A DNA stretch of 55,800 nucleotides from Verrucomicrobia bacterium UBA6775 (GTDB lineage Bacteria; Verrucomicrobiota; Verrucomicrobiia; Limisphaerales; UBA1096). Numbering within the stretch: position 1 is the first letter of the stretch; each line of letters opens with the position of its first letter. The notes beneath the pieces are model-generated. The model had not been told where the DNA came from. It made no database searches and saw only the letters and a list, made by a program, of their open reading frames with translations. Of the stretch, positions 1-8,864 are shown piece by piece. A program made the position numbers and the translations under genes. The stretch covers positions 1,522 to 57,321 of the forward strand of contig DKGH01000136.1 in NCBI GenBank assembly GCA_002453165.1, read 5' to 3'.

Positions 1-360
1 CTGCCCGTTCGTCACGGCGTCGGTGTGGATCGCGATGGTATTGCTGCCGTACTCGAGGTCGTAGCTCTCCTCGTGTGTCTGCCACGGGAGCTTCCCCTTC
101 TTGCGGATCGGCACAAAGCCGACTCCCAACTCGCGCGCCATGGCCGCGCCGAAAATAAACCCACGCGCATCAATGCCGGCGACCACGTCCACTATCTCCG
201 CAGTGTGATCGCCAAGCAGATGGCTGATGCTGCCGTCGAGCAACCGGGCGTTACCCAGCACCGGGGTGATGTCCTTGAATTGAATTCCCTCCTGCGGAAA
301 ATCCGGCACGTTGCGGATCGCCGCCTCCAATTCCTCCAGCGTGACGTCGGTTGAAGCCAT
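1..360 (-). CDS. apt: adenine phosphoribosyltransferase (partial, C-terminus off the left edge)
   Basis: Catalyses adenine plus PRPP to AMP in cytosolic purine salvage. Reading the minus strand from the ATG at 360 gives 120 codons of a typical Apt: IRNVPDFPQEGIQFKDITP near the N-terminus, then GIDARGFIFG, RKKGKLPW and SYDLEYG, in family order. The frame is open to the window edge, so the PRPP-binding motif is not visible. It lies downstream of the sigma factor gene on the same strand, and a copy of the TTGGCCAA palindrome sits in the short gap. guaB, another purine gene, lies on the far side of the sigma gene. Confidence 0.93.
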   Translation of the reverse strand, partial: MASTDVTLEELEAAIRNVPDFPQEGIQFKDITPVLGNARLLDGSISHLLGDHTAEIVDVVAGIDARGFIFGAAMARELGVGFVPIRKKGKLPWQTHEESYDLEYGSNTIAIHTDAVTNGQ

Positions 361-372
361 GGCGCAGTCTCC

Positions 373-388
373 CCGCTTGGCCAAGCGG
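373..388. repeat. intergenic copy of the GCTTGGCCAAGC palindrome
   Basis: A perfect 16-base palindrome, CCGCTTGGCCAAGCGG, lies between the end of the sigma-factor frame and the apt start. It is one member of the dispersed family described in the findings. A second core at 440-447 lies in the stranded 3' end of the sigma gene. Confidence 0.85.
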
Positions 389-462
389 CGTCGAGACTAT
401 TGCGGGGGTTTTTCCAACTCGTCGATCTTGTGGCGCAGCTTGGCCAAGGCCGCGTTCTGCAG

Positions 463-1425
463 TTACCGCACCCGCTCGCGTGTCACGCCAAACTGTTTGC
501 CAATCTCCTCAAGCGTCGCCGTCTCATTGCCGTCCAGGCCAAAACGCCGGGTAAGGATTTCCACCTCGCGGTCCGGCAGCAACCGGATCAGCACGTGAAG
601 CAAAGTGCTGATGTTGTTATCGACCATTTCGCGATTAGGAATCACCGCTGCTTCATCCGGTACCAGTTCGCCAAGTGAGGTAATGGAATCGGCGCTCAAC
701 GGGGCATCCAGCGATGATGGCCGTCTGGCCACACGGCGCATGAGCGCGACTTTCCTTGGCGCTAGGCCAAGCGCTTGGCTAAGCTCGACATCACTAGGCT
801 CACGCCTCAACTCGTCGAGCAACCGCATCCGTTCGCGACGCATCCGCGCGATTTTTTCGACCAGATGAACCGGCAACCGGATCGTTTTCCCATGATTGGC
901 CAGAGCGCGCTTGATGCCCTGCTTGATCCACCACGAGCTGTACGTCGAAAGTTTCCCGCCCTTCTCCGGATCAAACTGCTCGACCGACTTCATCAGCCCA
1001 ATGTTGCCTTCATTGATGAGATCGGGCAGCGGCAGGCCAAGCCCCTCGTAATCGAGCGCGATCTTCACGACCAGACGCAGGTTCGCGTGGATCATCCGCT
1101 GCCGCGCCTCGTCGTCTCCCTGCCGGATGCGTTTGGCCAGACACACCTCCTCCTCGTGGGTAATGCGGTCGAAATGGCCGATTTCGCGAAAGTAGATTTT
1201 CTCCGCAGTGTGCTCGGTGGCGTCCCTGCAAACCTCCGGCGGGTCGTCCCCCGGACTGAGCGTGCGAGTCGGCGTCTCTGTTCCCAATTTTGGAATGACG
1301 ACCTGGAGCGAGCGGGGAACCGTCGCGTCAACCGACTGAAACGGAATGGACGCCGGGGTGATCCCTCGGCGGACATGCCCATTGCCGGCTTTTACCCTGG
1401 CAGGCCGCTTTACGGGCTTGGCCAT
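463..1425 (-). CDS. RNA polymerase sigma-70 factor, group 2 (RpoD/RpoS-like), cut short by an in-frame TAA
   Basis: A primary-like sigma factor that would direct RNA polymerase to promoters. After a variable N-terminus of about 75 residues come region 1.2 ([16 protein letters not shown]), region 2 ([48 protein letters not shown]), region 3 ([10 protein letters not shown]) and region 4 ([16 protein letters not shown], then GVTRERVR). The frame stops with TAA at 465-463, exactly where relatives carry Gln (RERVRQ). Past the stop the same frame continues LQNAALAKLRHKIDELEKPP to a TAG at 399-397, which is the normal C-terminal end. The stop therefore removes the end of the region 4.2 recognition helix. 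It may be a true nonsense mutation, a base-call error or a readthrough site. Divergent from guaB. Confidence 0.9.
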   Translation of the reverse strand: MAKPVKRPARVKAGNGHVRRGITPASIPFQSVDATVPRSLQVVIPKLGTETPTRTLSPGDDPPEVCRDATEHTAEKIYFREIGHFDRITHEEEVCLAKRIRQGDDEARQRMIHANLRLVVKIALDYEGLGLPLPDLINEGNIGLMKSVEQFDPEKGGKLSTYSSWWIKQGIKRALANHGKTIRLPVHLVEKIARMRRERMRLLDELRREPSDVELSQALGLAPRKVALMRRVARRPSSLDAPLSADSITSLGELVPDEAAVIPNREMVDNNISTLLHVLIRLLPDREVEILTRRFGLDGNETATLEEIGKQFGVTRERVR

Positions 1426-1511
1426 GTATGAATTCTTCTGCTGTCAAGGCAAGCGCGCAAGAAAAAAACGAAAACACTTGTCAGCGCTTTCAGTATCGTG
1501 GAATCTTGGAC

Positions 1512-3080
1512 ATGGCGGCAGAGCAAAACGCGCAGTCACTCGATTCAGCATTTTACCAGTCAGCGGACACCTTCTTTTCCGGCCAGGCCGGCACCGCGCT
1601 GACCTACGACGACCTCACCCTCGCCACGCTTTACTCTGAGATTTTACCCCGCAACGCCTTGCTCGACACCGAGCTGGCGGACGGCCTGACCCTGCACATC
1701 CCGATGGTCTCGGCCGACATGGACACCGTCACCGAGTCGCGCATGGCCATCGGCATGGCCCTAAACGGCGGGCTTGGCCTAATCCACTACAACATGGCGG
1801 ACAAGCAGCAACTCAAGGAGGTCAGCCGCGTCAAGAACCACATCCACGGCTTGATCCAGGAACCGATCACGGTCGCCCCCGATCAGACCGTCGGCGAGGT
1901 GCTCGAACGGATCGACGCCAAGAGCTACTCCTTCAGCACCTTCCCGGTTGTGGGCGACGACCAAAAACTGGTCGGCCTGCTTTCCGGCAATGTCATCAAG
2001 CCACGGTACGCGTCCAAGAAGATCACGGATGCACTCGTCCCCCGGGACCAGGTTCAGACGATTCAGGAAAAAAAACTGGGAGCCGACCCGATCACGATCG
2101 CCGACCAGTTCTTTACCGAGCATCCCGGCATCAACAAGCTGCTGGTGGTGGACTCGGAGGATCGACTCCGTGGCCTGTTCACCCTGAGCGACATCGAGCG
2201 GATCACTCTTGAGAAGCAGGCGCAGTTTCGCCCAGCCCGGGACGACCAGTTCCGGTTGCTCTGCGGCGCGGCGGTCTCCACACCGCGCACACCGGATGGC
2301 GCGCTTGACCGTGAGCGGATCGAGACGCATGTCGGCGGCTTAGTCGAGCGCGGAGCGGACGTCGTCGCCGTCTCCACGGCCCACGGACACACCAAGGGCG
2401 TCGGCGAGGCGGTCGAGTTGATCCGCACCGCCTATCCCTATTTACAAATCATCGCCGGGAATGTCACCGCAGCAGAAGGGGTTGAATTTCTCGCGGACAA
2501 GGGAGCGAACATCATCAAGATTGGCCAGGGGCCGGGATCGATCTGCACCACCCGCCTCGTGGCCGGAGTCGGTATTCCGCAAATGACCGCGCTTTACGTT
2601 GCCAGTCGCGTCGCCGAAGCCAAGGGAGTCAGCCTCCTTGCCGACGGCGGCATCACCAAGTCGGGCGACATCGTTAAGGCACTGACCCTGGCCAACGGCG
2701 TGATCTGCGGCGGACTGCTCGCCGGCTGTCCCGAGGCGCCCGGCAAGGTGATGGAAATCAGCGGTAAACTCTACAAACAGTACCGGGGCATGGGCAGTCT
2801 CGAGGCGATGAAAGCCGGCTCAGCCGCCCGCTACGGCCACGCGGCCAAGGACGCCGGGCGCAAAGTCGCCGCCGAGGGCATCGAAGCGCTCAAGGAGGTC
2901 TCAGACAATCTCGACCATCTGCTGGCCCAATTAATTGGCGGCATTCAGGCCGGCATGGGCTACCTCGGGGCCCCCTCCCTCCCCGAATTGCGTGAACGGG
3001 CGCGATACATCCGGGTCAGTCCCGCCGGGCAGCGCGAGGCCGCCGCACACGATGTCGTCGAGATGAAAGCCAGCCAGTAG
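1512..3080 (+). CDS. guaB: inosine-5'-monophosphate dehydrogenase
   Basis: Converts IMP to XMP with NAD+, the committed step of GMP synthesis, in the cytosol. The N-terminal part of the barrel ([17 protein letters not shown]) is followed by two CBS domains (about residues 95-225) and the catalytic barrel with the active-site cysteine loop GPGSICTTR and the flap region ([11 protein letters not shown]). I place the start at the ATG at 1512; the frame is open back to 1428, but the extra 28 residues are low in family resemblance and would occupy the whole gap to the divergent sigma gene. About 522 residues, slightly longer than the usual 480-500. Confidence 0.93.
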   Translation: MAAEQNAQSLDSAFYQSADTFFSGQAGTALTYDDLTLATLYSEILPRNALLDTELADGLTLHIPMVSADMDTVTESRMAIGMALNGGLGLIHYNMADKQQLKEVSRVKNHIHGLIQEPITVAPDQTVGEVLERIDAKSYSFSTFPVVGDDQKLVGLLSGNVIKPRYASKKITDALVPRDQVQTIQEKKLGADPITIADQFFTEHPGINKLLVVDSEDRLRGLFTLSDIERITLEKQAQFRPARDDQFRLLCGAAVSTPRTPDGALDRERIETHVGGLVERGADVVAVSTAHGHTKGVGEAVELIRTAYPYLQIIAGNVTAAEGVEFLADKGANIIKIGQGPGSICTTRLVAGVGIPQMTALYVASRVAEAKGVSLLADGGITKSGDIVKALTLANGVICGGLLAGCPEAPGKVMEISGKLYKQYRGMGSLEAMKAGSAARYGHAAKDAGRKVAAEGIEALKEVSDNLDHLLAQLIGGIQAGMGYLGAPSLPELRERARYIRVSPAGQREAAAHDVVEMKASQ

Positions 3081-3146
3081 CCGATCACCGGACATCGCGT
3101 TTTACATGATTGCCAACCGGAATCGGCTTTGGCTAAAGTCGCCGAC

Positions 3147-5027
3147 GTGAAACGGTTTTCATTTCTAGCTTCCCTGTTGCTGGCCGCATGCGTTGTCCTC
3201 AGCCCGAGAGCAGCCGGGCCGGACGACCAGTTTATCCAGGCCTACATCCAGATCACCCAGGCCGACAATTTGGCCAAAAGCGCCCAAAACAGTTCAGCCG
3301 CCGAGAAATATCAGGATGCACTCAACACACTGAAGGCACTCAAGGCCGGCAATCCCGGGTGGAAAACCGGCGTCATCGACTTCCGGATCGACTATGTCAC
3401 CAAAAAACTCAAGGCCCTCAACGTCAGCACCCCGGATACACCGACCGCTCCCAAGCCGGTGGCCAAGCCGGCCGTGTTCGATGCCGAGACCGCGCGACTG
3501 AGAATCAGCGACCTGACCCGCCGACTCGAATCCCTCGAGAACAACCTCACGCTTAAGGACGCCCAACTCAAGGAAGCCCTTTCCGCGGTCCCCTCCGCAG
3601 ACGAAACCAAGCGCTTGGCCAAGCTCGAGAGTGACCTTGCCGGCTTGAAGCAAGAAAACAATTCACTCAAGGCATCCGTCGATACATCAACCGCCCAGTT
3701 GAAGGTCGCGCAGGCGGACTTGGCCAAGGCGCAAGCTAAGGCAACCAAGGCCACCGCCGACATGGCCAAGGCCCAGGCCAAGGCCGACGAGGTCGCACTC
3801 GAATTGTCCAACGCACAGGACCGCATCAAGGCCGCCGAGGCAAACGCCAGCGACAAGGAAATCAAGCGGCTTCAGGAAGCTCTCGCAGAGCGGCAAACCG
3901 AACTCAATGCAGCCAGCAGCGAGTTGACCACAGCCAAAGCCTCCGTTGCCTCCCTTGAGGAAAAACTCAAGTCGTACGACAAGGGCACCGCTGAAAAGGA
4001 TCTCGAGGCAAAAGTGGCCTCGCTGGAAAAACAGCTCAACAAAAGCCAGGGCGAACTGCAGCAGACCACCACCAAACTCAGCGATGCCGCCACTGCAAAC
4101 TCTGACCTCGAAAAAGAAATCAAGTCCCTCGAAAAAGAATCCCGCGAAAAAGAACTCACCAGCTACATCAATTCACTCGAAAAACGCTTAGCCAAGGCTG
4201 AGCGGGCCAATGTGGCATCCGGTAACAACCAGCCAAGAAGCAAGCGCAGTTTCCGGGACATGTTTAATTTCCGGGGCAGAAAGCGTGCCGAGAACGCTCA
4301 GGTCGCCGAGTTGCAAAACCAAGTCAAGACCCTCCGCGCCCGTTTGGAAATACTCGATGCCGAGAAGGTTCCGCTGACTGCGGAAGAACAAGAATTGCTC
4401 ACCGATCCGCAGGTAACGCCCGCCCCGGAAAATACGCTTGAAGCAAGACTCGCCAGCATCCCCGCTGGGCAAGTCGAAAACTTCAAGGCCGGAGAAGCCA
4501 ATCTCTTCAGGGATCATCAGTATGCCGAGGCCGAGGCGAAATTTATGCACGTCCTCAAGCTGGACGAGAATAATCCCCTCACCTTGTCCAATCTGGCTAT
4601 AGCACAGATGGAACAGGAAAAATACGAAGACGCTCAAGCCAGCCTAGATCGGGCACTCCAACAGGATCCGAACGACCCCTACGCGTTGAGGGGAATCGGC
4701 ATGTTGAGTTTTCGTAAAAAGGATTACGAGGCGGCACGGGACAATCTCGCGAGAGCGGTTCAGCTCATTCCGGGCGACGCTGTCACTCAGCATTTTCTCG
4801 GCTCCACCCTCCAGCTACTTGGCCAAGCGAAAGCGGCCGAGACCGCGCTACGCAAAGCCGTCCAACTCGAACCGGGACACGCCAAGTCGCACTTCAACCT
4901 CGCTGTGGTTTACGCCACCCAAAAACCACCGTTCGTCGCCTTGGCCAAGTTCCACTACAACAAGGCTCTCCAGGCGGGACACCCGAAAGACGATGCGTTG
5001 GACAAACGCATCAATGGGGAGAATTGA
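3147..5027 (+). CDS. exported coiled-coil and TPR-repeat protein
   Basis: Function unknown. A signal peptide (KRFSFLASLLLAACVV) is followed by a short helical region, then a long coiled coil of roughly residues 125-355 rich in Ala, Lys, Glu and Leu with heptad spacing. A basic linker follows (about 360-390), then four or so tetratricopeptide units in the last 170 residues (for example NPLTLSNLAIAQMEQEKYED, DPYALRGIGMLSFRKKDYEA). TPRs bind protein partners; with the coiled coil this suggests an envelope scaffold. The GTG at 3147 gives a compact signal peptide; a TTG at 3129 would add six residues. Several TTGGCCAA cores lie in frame and contribute LAK to the coiled coil. The following YjbQ gene starts 3 bases later. 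Confidence 0.75.
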   Translation: MKRFSFLASLLLAACVVLSPRAAGPDDQFIQAYIQITQADNLAKSAQNSSAAEKYQDALNTLKALKAGNPGWKTGVIDFRIDYVTKKLKALNVSTPDTPTAPKPVAKPAVFDAETARLRISDLTRRLESLENNLTLKDAQLKEALSAVPSADETKRLAKLESDLAGLKQENNSLKASVDTSTAQLKVAQADLAKAQAKATKATADMAKAQAKADEVALELSNAQDRIKAAEANASDKEIKRLQEALAERQTELNAASSELTTAKASVASLEEKLKSYDKGTAEKDLEAKVASLEKQLNKSQGELQQTTTKLSDAATANSDLEKEIKSLEKESREKELTSYINSLEKRLAKAERANVASGNNQPRSKRSFRDMFNFRGRKRAENAQVAELQNQVKTLRARLEILDAEKVPLTAEEQELLTDPQVTPAPENTLEARLASIPAGQVENFKAGEANLFRDHQYAEAEAKFMHVLKLDENNPLTLSNLAIAQMEQEKYEDAQASLDRALQQDPNDPYALRGIGMLSFRKKDYEAARDNLARAVQLIPGDAVTQHFLGSTLQLLGQAKAAETALRKAVQLEPGHAKSHFNLAVVYATQKPPFVALAKFHYNKALQAGHPKDDALDKRINGEN

Positions 5028-5030
5028 CTC

Positions 5031-5453
5031 ATGATCGGGCAGTACGCCCACGAACTGAACATCCCAACCCGCGGACGCGCCTTTTACGAAATCACGCGGG
5101 ATGTCGATGACCACGTGGCTGCGGCTGGCTTTAAAACCGGGCTCGTCACCCTGCACGTCCGACACACCTCAGCATCGCTGTTGATTCAGGAGAACGCTGA
5201 CCCAAGCGTCCGCACCGACCTCGAGTCGATCTTCTCCCGTCTGGCCCCCGATGCCGACCCGGTTTACGAACACAACTACGAGGGCGACGACGACATGGCG
5301 GCCCACGTCCGCACTGCGCTAACGAATGTCAACCTGAGCGTACCCATCTCCGGAGGCTCCATGGTTCTAGGTACCTGGCAAGGCATCTACCTCTGGGAAC
5401 ACCGCACCCACCCGCACTCCCGCCGCATCCACCTCCACATCACCGGAGAATAA
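5031..5453 (+). CDS. YjbQ/UPF0047 family protein
   Basis: Small cytosolic protein of the secondary thiamine-phosphate synthase (YjbQ, UPF0047) family; some members have weak thiamine-phosphate synthase activity in vitro, but the physiological role is unsettled. The 140 residues show the family signature nearly complete: HVRHTSASLLIQENADPSV in the middle, and near the end GSMVLGTWQGIYLWEHR followed by an RRIHLH strand. The conserved histidines are present. It starts 3 bases after the TPR-protein stop, so the two are probably co-transcribed. Confidence 0.88.
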   Translation: MIGQYAHELNIPTRGRAFYEITRDVDDHVAAAGFKTGLVTLHVRHTSASLLIQENADPSVRTDLESIFSRLAPDADPVYEHNYEGDDDMAAHVRTALTNVNLSVPISGGSMVLGTWQGIYLWEHRTHPHSRRIHLHITGE

Positions 5454-5492
5454 ACTGTTGACGCCTCAGCCGGCAGTCGGCTCAATCGGTGC

Positions 5493-6932
5493 ATGGCGAA
5501 CTCTGTTTCTTTTCTCCGTCGTATTGTCTTTGTAGCCGGTGCATTTGCGCTTGGCCAAGCGGCTGTTCAGGCCGACGTCAAACTCCCCTCCGTCTTTGGC
5601 GACCACATGGTCTTACAGCAGGGCCAAAGGCTCCCGGTCTGGGGTTGGGCCGAGCCCGGAGAGGCAGTGACCGTGGCCGTAGCCGGACAAACCAAGTCAA
5701 CCAAGGCCAACAAGAAAGGCGCTTGGCAGGTACGACTCAAGCCTCTCAAGGCCAGCAAGACTCCCGTCCCCTTTTCGGTGAAAGGCAAAAACACGATCGA
5801 GTACAAGGACGTGCTAGTCGGTGAGGTGTGGCTCTGCTCCGGTCAATCCAACATGGAATGGCGCGTCTCACAATCGGCCAACCCGCAGGAGGAGATTGCC
5901 AATGGCAAGCATCCTCTGATTCGTCACATCAAGGTTCCCCATCGCCCCTCCGACAAACCGGAGCGGGACGTCACTCCCCAGCGCGGAGGTTGGGAGGTGG
6001 CCAGCCCGGACACCGTCGCGAACTTCACTGCCGTCGGCTACTACTTCGCCCGCCACCTGAAGGGCGAACTCGACGTGCCGATCGGCCTGCTTGGCTCAAA
6101 CTGGGGTGGCACGCGCATCGAGCCGTGGACACCTCCCGCTGGATTCAAGTCCGTCCCCGCCCTGAAAGACATCGCCGAAAACCTCAAGGATTACCCGAAG
6201 AAAGGCGGCAACGGGAACATTCAACACCAGTCCGCGCTCGCGCTTTACAACGGCATGATCTCCCCGCTGAAACCGTACGGCATCCGAGGCGCAATCTGGT
6301 ATCAGGGCGAATCCAACAACGGCGAGGGCATGCTCTATTACGAGAAGAAAAAAGCCCTTATCAACGGCTGGCGCAGCGTCTGGAAAAACAAGAAGCTGCC
6401 GTTTTATTTCGTGCAGCTCGCGCCGTTCAAGTACGGCAACCGCAATCCGCACGATCTCGCCGGCATTTGGCAGGCACAACTCAGTGCTCTCGACATCCCG
6501 CACACCGGCATGGCTGTGACCACCGACATCAGCAACACCCGCGACATTCATCCGAAGAACAAGCAGGAAGTCGGACGCCGCCTTGCACTCTGGGCGCTCG
6601 CAAAGAATTACGGCAAGAAGGACCTCGTTTACTCCGGCCCGTTGTTCAAGTCGTTCAAGGAAAAGGACCGCCGCATCATCGTCAAGTTCGACCACGGCAA
6701 GGGCATCAAGTCCAGCAACGACAAGCCGCTCACTCACTTTGAACTACAGGGACCGGACGGCAAATGGTTCCCGGCCGGCGCCAACATCCACGAGGACGAA
6801 TTGATCGTCTCCAGTAAGGCGGTCCGCGAACCGAAAAACGTCCGCTTCGGATGGAACCAGGAGGCGGAACCGAATCTGGTCAACGGAGCCGGTCTACCGG
6901 CCTCGCCGTTCACCACTGAGAATATCAAGTAA
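5493..6932 (+). CDS. exported sialate O-acetylesterase-type esterase (SGNH fold)
   Basis: Predicted to remove O-acetyl groups from acetylated sugars outside the cytoplasm. A signal peptide (about residues 1-27, ending GQAAVQA) leads into LPSVFGDHMVLQQ, the conserved opening of the SIAE family, then the nucleophile motif CSGQSNMEW, the GSNWGGTRIEPW block, and IWYQGESN. The catalytic Asp-x-x-His pair is probably DIHP near residue 350. At 479 residues it is close to the usual length. The signal peptide contains LGQA, written by a GCTTGGCCAAGC palindrome at 5549-5560. Such enzymes are common in polysaccharide-degrading PVC bacteria; no glycosidase is adjacent here. Confidence 0.88.
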   Translation: MANSVSFLRRIVFVAGAFALGQAAVQADVKLPSVFGDHMVLQQGQRLPVWGWAEPGEAVTVAVAGQTKSTKANKKGAWQVRLKPLKASKTPVPFSVKGKNTIEYKDVLVGEVWLCSGQSNMEWRVSQSANPQEEIANGKHPLIRHIKVPHRPSDKPERDVTPQRGGWEVASPDTVANFTAVGYYFARHLKGELDVPIGLLGSNWGGTRIEPWTPPAGFKSVPALKDIAENLKDYPKKGGNGNIQHQSALALYNGMISPLKPYGIRGAIWYQGESNNGEGMLYYEKKKALINGWRSVWKNKKLPFYFVQLAPFKYGNRNPHDLAGIWQAQLSALDIPHTGMAVTTDISNTRDIHPKNKQEVGRRLALWALAKNYGKKDLVYSGPLFKSFKEKDRRIIVKFDHGKGIKSSNDKPLTHFELQGPDGKWFPAGANIHEDELIVSSKAVREPKNVRFGWNQEAEPNLVNGAGLPASPFTTENIK

Positions 6933-6960
6933 CCGCTTGGCCAAGCGCTTGGCCAAGCCG
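6933..6960. repeat. head-to-tail dimer of the palindrome after a stop codon
   Basis: Two overlapping GCTTGGCCAAGC units (cores at 6937-6944 and 6949-6956) begin directly after the TAA of the esterase gene and end two bases before the next ATG at 6963. The dimer can fold into a hairpin with a TTGGCCAA stem and a GCGC loop. Confidence 0.88.
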
Positions 6961-6962
6961 CC

Positions 6963-8069
6963 ATGAGCGCAGTCTCAAACCAACTTCGCAGGGCCGGTGC
7001 CATTTTTGGCACGGCCCTGTTTCTTTTGGCCGCAGCTCCGCTTGGCCAGGCGGATCAAAACACCGCTCCGGATTTCAAGATTCGCGAAGGTAAAAATGGG
7101 CGTCTGCCCAAGCTTAACACCGCCCTCCCGAGGTACGTTCAAGTTTTCGGGCTGTTCATTCACGCCACCAGCCGTGTACCGGAGGCCAAACTGCTCCACG
7201 CCGCCGACATCGCCGCCGATTTTCTGGACAACAATCGCGACGGGAAACCGGACAATCCGGAGGTAAACGACACGCTCTGGAGCGAACGCTCGGCCGTCGT
7301 CATGGGCTACAATGAACGTGAACTGGATCGGCTCCATGACCGACTGGACGATCAGGTTGATGACTACGCACTGCAGGGACTTTTCGCCACCGAGACGCTG
7401 CCCAAGGGCGGGCCGCACAATGCAAACTCCTCCGAGTTCGATGCCTCGATTGAGGAAATTCTTCACATCATTACCTCCATCGGTTATGCCGAGACTTACC
7501 CGGACGTGTTCGGCGAACGGCGCGGCTCTGAACTGGCCAAGGCGATGGACGTCGCGCGGGGCGGCTACTTTCGATCCGTCCCCCGCCGATATCCCGCCGG
7601 GGCGTGGTACTCGTACGATGATCGCACCTGCGACTACGGCTGTCAGGTGACCGAGTACGTTTACTGGTCGCTGACCAGTATGCTCGACGGGCAGGACTTC
7701 CGGAACCGCGGCCGCGACATCAGCCACGAGTGGAAACTCAACACGCCGGAAAAACTCCGCGCCAAGGACAAGGCCGTCGTCAAGATCCTGACCGATCCGA
7801 AATACAAGCTCCCCACACGTCTTCCCGATGGCAAATATCAGCAGGCCAGGAAACTTTCCTCCGTAAAACTGAACGCCTCACCCGGAACCGACAGCATCAC
7901 GCTCACCGCGAAATTCCCGCCGGACACCATCGTCCGATTGGAAAAAAGCCACGACCTCCAACAATGGATCGTGGCCCAAAATATTGACGACCACGACGGA
8001 ACAGTCAGCCTGCCCATGGACGCACGCGCATCGCAGGCACAGTTTTTCCGTCTGCGCTTCAGCGAATAG
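6963..8069 (+). CDS. exported protein of unknown function with an EF-hand-like loop
   Basis: I do not recognise this family. The N-terminus is a signal peptide (about residues 1-30, ending LGQA from a palindrome variant). The mature protein has a calcium-loop-like segment, DNNRDGKPDNPE (about residues 88-99), a His-rich helix (SIEEILHIITSIGYAE) that could bind metal, and paired cysteines (CDYGC, about residue 222). The last 70 residues form a beta-rich tail (RLEKSHDLQQW ... FFRLRF) of a type often found at the end of exported PVC proteins. An intrinsic terminator lies inside its signal-peptide codons. It may share transcription with the esterase upstream. Confidence 0.6.
   Translation: MSAVSNQLRRAGAIFGTALFLLAAAPLGQADQNTAPDFKIREGKNGRLPKLNTALPRYVQVFGLFIHATSRVPEAKLLHAADIAADFLDNNRDGKPDNPEVNDTLWSERSAVVMGYNERELDRLHDRLDDQVDDYALQGLFATETLPKGGPHNANSSEFDASIEEILHIITSIGYAETYPDVFGERRGSELAKAMDVARGGYFRSVPRRYPAGAWYSYDDRTCDYGCQVTEYVYWSLTSMLDGQDFRNRGRDISHEWKLNTPEKLRAKDKAVVKILTDPKYKLPTRLPDGKYQQARKLSSVKLNASPGTDSITLTAKFPPDTIVRLEKSHDLQQWIVAQNIDDHDGTVSLPMDARASQAQFFRLRFSE
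6989..7027 (+). terminator. intrinsic terminator inside the signal-peptide codons of the 6963 gene
   Basis: Stem CAGGGCC (6989-6995) plus GTGCC (6997-7001) pairs with GGCAC plus GGCCCTG (7008-7019), with one bulged G, a loop of ATTTTT and a trailing TGTTTCTTTT. It lies 56 bases after the esterase stop and 26 bases after the start codon of the following gene. Confidence 0.7.
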
Positions 8070-8080
8070 ACGCCCACTCC

Positions 8081-8863
8081 ATGCGGCTGTTCGACGCTCA
8101 CAATCATTTACAGGACAACCGCTTCCCCGACGACACCGCTTCGATGCTCGCCGAATGCACGGAGGCCGGGCTGGTTCGAATGGTCGTCAACGGAACCCGC
8201 GAATCGGACTGGGACATGGTGGCCCAACTGGCCGGGCAACATCCGCAGGTCATACCCAGTTTTGGTCTGCACCCATGGTTTGTCCCCGAACGCTCCACGG
8301 ACTGGCTGTCCAGGCTCGAGCAACTGCTCGACGCTTGGCCAAGTGCGGTTGGCGAGATCGGGCTCGATCGATGGAAACCCGGACTACCCTACGACGAGCA
8401 GGAGGAGGTTTTTCTCGCGCAGTTGAGCCTCGCCGCCAGGCGCTATCTTCCCGTCAGCATACATTGCCTCAAGTCTTGGGGACGGCTCCTCGAGTTGCTC
8501 CGGGAAAACCGGACACCGGATCGTGGATTTCTGCTCCACAGCTACGGCGGCCCGGCTGAGATGGTCGAGCCGTTGGCCAAGTTGGGCGCCTACTTTGGCT
8601 TTCCCGGGTACTTTGCCCATGAGCGAAAAAAACGGCAGCACGAGGTGTTCCGGCGTGTGCCCGCCGACCGGCTGCTGATCGAGACCGATGCCCCCGACCA
8701 GACGCTGCCGGAAAACCGTGTCACCCATCCGCTTGGCCAAGGGCTCAATCACCCGGCGAATATCGCCGCCGTTTATGAGGCCGCCGCCGAGGCGCTTGGC
8801 CAAGCGCCCGAGTCACTAGCCGAACAGGCGGAGGAAAATTTTCTTCGGTTTTTTGGTGAATGA
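8081..8863 (+). CDS. TatD-family metal-dependent deoxyribonuclease
   Basis: A TIM-barrel metallohydrolase of the TatD family; family members are DNA exonucleases or 3'-repair nucleases. Metal ligands appear in order: DAHNHL at residues 5-10, GEIGLD with its catalytic Glu near residue 92, a His in IHCLKS, a second in LLHSYGG, and Asp in LIETDAP near residue 208. Length (260) is normal. Palindrome copies in frame give AWPS (residue 86 region) and ALGQA near the C-terminus. Its stop is one base from the recG stop on the other strand, so the two genes converge tightly. Confidence 0.9.
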   Translation: MRLFDAHNHLQDNRFPDDTASMLAECTEAGLVRMVVNGTRESDWDMVAQLAGQHPQVIPSFGLHPWFVPERSTDWLSRLEQLLDAWPSAVGEIGLDRWKPGLPYDEQEEVFLAQLSLAARRYLPVSIHCLKSWGRLLELLRENRTPDRGFLLHSYGGPAEMVEPLAKLGAYFGFPGYFAHERKKRQHEVFRRVPADRLLIETDAPDQTLPENRVTHPLGQGLNHPANIAAVYEAAAEALGQAPESLAEQAEENFLRFFGE

Positions 8864-8864
8864 C

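Noticed and set aside
25..354. Plus-strand frame over the first 350 bases
   Set aside because: It is antisense to apt, whose minus-strand translation is clearly conserved.
775..1431. Long plus-strand frame of 218 residues
   Set aside because: Antisense shadow of the sigma factor; no family resemblance.
1426..1511. Promoter elements between the sigma factor and guaB
   Set aside because: A minus-strand TTGACA lies too close to the sigma start and the plus-strand candidate lacks a good -10; nothing could be supported.
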